NCBI GenBank assembly: GCA_030063045.1
Contig: JAQSEB010000023.1
Location: forward strand, 3,534,001 to 3,598,000
Direction of reading: 5' to 3'
DNA length: 64,000 nucleotides
Source of the DNA: Pratylenchus scribneri
Lineage: Eukaryota; Nematoda; Chromadorea; Rhabditida; Pratylenchidae
A program made the translations under genes and the position numbers. Below the pieces are notes generated by a model. The model did no database searches. It saw only the letters and a list, made by a program, of their open reading frames with translations, and was not told the DNA's origin. Below, in pieces: positions 63,137 to 64,000 of the stretch; position 1 is the first letter of the stretch; each line of letters begins with the position of its first letter.

Positions 63137-64000
63137 TTTGGACGGAATTATTTTACTTAATGAATTGGGAAGAAGCAACTCATCAATTCAATTTATTAAA
63201 TTTATTTAAAATATTTGAATAAATCTTTGTTTTTGTTTTGATAAATTTACAATAAATTTCAATCAAATTCCATTTTCTTTTTGAGTAATTAATAAATGTC
63301 AATTCCATTCCTCACACCCATTCATTCCCCAATTCATTCCATTCAATTCTGCACAATCATTCATAATAAAATAACATTTGATTTTATTTCATTCATTTGT
63401 GTGATTTTTATCATTTCACTCACACATTTTCCAACAAAAAATTCAATAGGTTTTCCCTCTCCCCCGGGCCCTTCCATTCTTTTTATTAATTTTACCATTT
63501 AAAAATATTAAATCATTAGACAGTTTCTAATCAGTGAAATGGCAAATCACACCTATTACTCCTTAGATTGGACTAAAGTGGTTCGAGGAAAGGATCTAAG
63601 CCCCCAATGGCCCAAAAAACGGGATAGAAGTTTGAGGGGAAAGAAGAAACTTTGAATTATTTATCTGTTGTGTGGGAAAATTATGAATCAGAAGGTTGCA
63701 AAAATGGATTTAGGAGGCTTGAGGCAATATTTGATTGATGATTTGGTTAGGTAAAAAAAAGCGTCGCAAAAAGTGTGGGTACAGTAGGAAAAATAGGAAA
63801 GATCCTTAGGCATTGTTGGCATTGACACATCTTTTGTATTTATTACAAATCACCTTTCAAACTTGATGTTTGTACTGACCGTGATGAGATGACCAAAAAT
63901 ATAGGATAATCACCGGCACTCCACTTTTTTTAGTCCATTCAAATTTACCTAACCTTTTTTTTCTTATCAGAAATAGACTCCAAAATCTGTGACGCTCCTC
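63137..64000. other. Gene-free right end
   Basis: No gene I can support. A 39-codon frame at 63540-63656 (MANHTYYSLDWTKVVRGKDL) and a 68-codon frame at 63296-63502 lack features. The region holds the CSN6 3' end, with several AATAAA-like signals near 63220. Confidence 0.4.

Overview
This is nuclear DNA of a nematode. Genes are compact and AT-rich, and most introns are 30-60 bp. The gene set is metazoan, with nematode-typical families such as LU/Ly6-domain secreted proteins, a MIG-18-like extracellular protein, an otopetrin-like channel and an nlp-like peptide precursor. The very short introns, AT bias and non-coding TIR elements would fit a clade IV (tylenchid) worm, but that placement is inference. 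Coordinates come from manual splicing with GT/GC..AG introns. Some first exons were not located.

Layout. 1-3.2 kb: bifunctional peptide-amidating enzyme PAM (+), cut only at its signal peptide. 3.8-4.9 kb: R-Ras-type GTPase (-). 4.9-7.1 kb: no gene seen. 7.1-8.2 kb: secreted LU-like protein (-). 8.7-8.9 kb: a perfect small hairpin that ends exactly where a 3,294-bp inverted repeat begins. The repeat arms are 8916-12209 and 16368-19661. Each arm carries a complete Ly6-type gene and coiled-coil gene sequence; the coiled-coil gene is whole only on the right. The spacer holds a 25-bp satellite and adenylate kinase 2. 19.8-22.4 kb: syntaxin-7/12-like SNARE (+) and a microsomal-type SDR (-). 23.1-26.2 kb: otopetrin-like membrane protein (+) with a foldback element in an intron. 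26.4-28.5 kb: secreted acidic protein gene split by a 935-bp TIR element with a 9-bp target duplication. 28.5-29.8 kb: polytopic membrane protein (-). 30-34.3 kb: MIG-18-like secreted protein and an LRR receptor-like protein (+). 34.7-35.9 kb: F-box-like/SPRY protein (-). 37.3-38.9 kb: peptide-type GPCR (+). 39.1-43.4 kb: two related cysteine-rich secreted proteins around a Jupiter/HN1-like gene. 43.7-51.1 kb: elongin A (-), proteasome ATPase RPT1 (-) and PLAA/Ufd3 (+). 51.9-55.7 kb: Pax-3/7-type gene (+) with paired domain, octapeptide and homeodomain. 55.9-56.2 kb: small Trp/Gly-rich secreted peptide precursor (-). 56.8-59.3 kb: TRIM-like RING protein with an RGG tail (-). 59.8-61.6 kb: TIR element. 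61.9-63.1 kb: COP9 signalosome subunit 6 (+). The end is gene-free.

Two themes recur. Several genes belong to ubiquitin/proteasome biology (RPT1, PLAA, elongin A, CSN6, the TRIM-like protein and perhaps the F-box-like/SPRY protein). RPT1 and PLAA are divergent across about 500 bp. A second group is secreted or surface proteins (PAM, LU proteins, cysteine-rich proteins, MIG-18-like, LRR, GPCR, peptide precursor). The most unusual structures are the near-identical inverted duplication, the element-split acidic gene, a PLAA with no PFU domain, paired loss of PHM disulfide cysteines, and at least six GC-AG introns.
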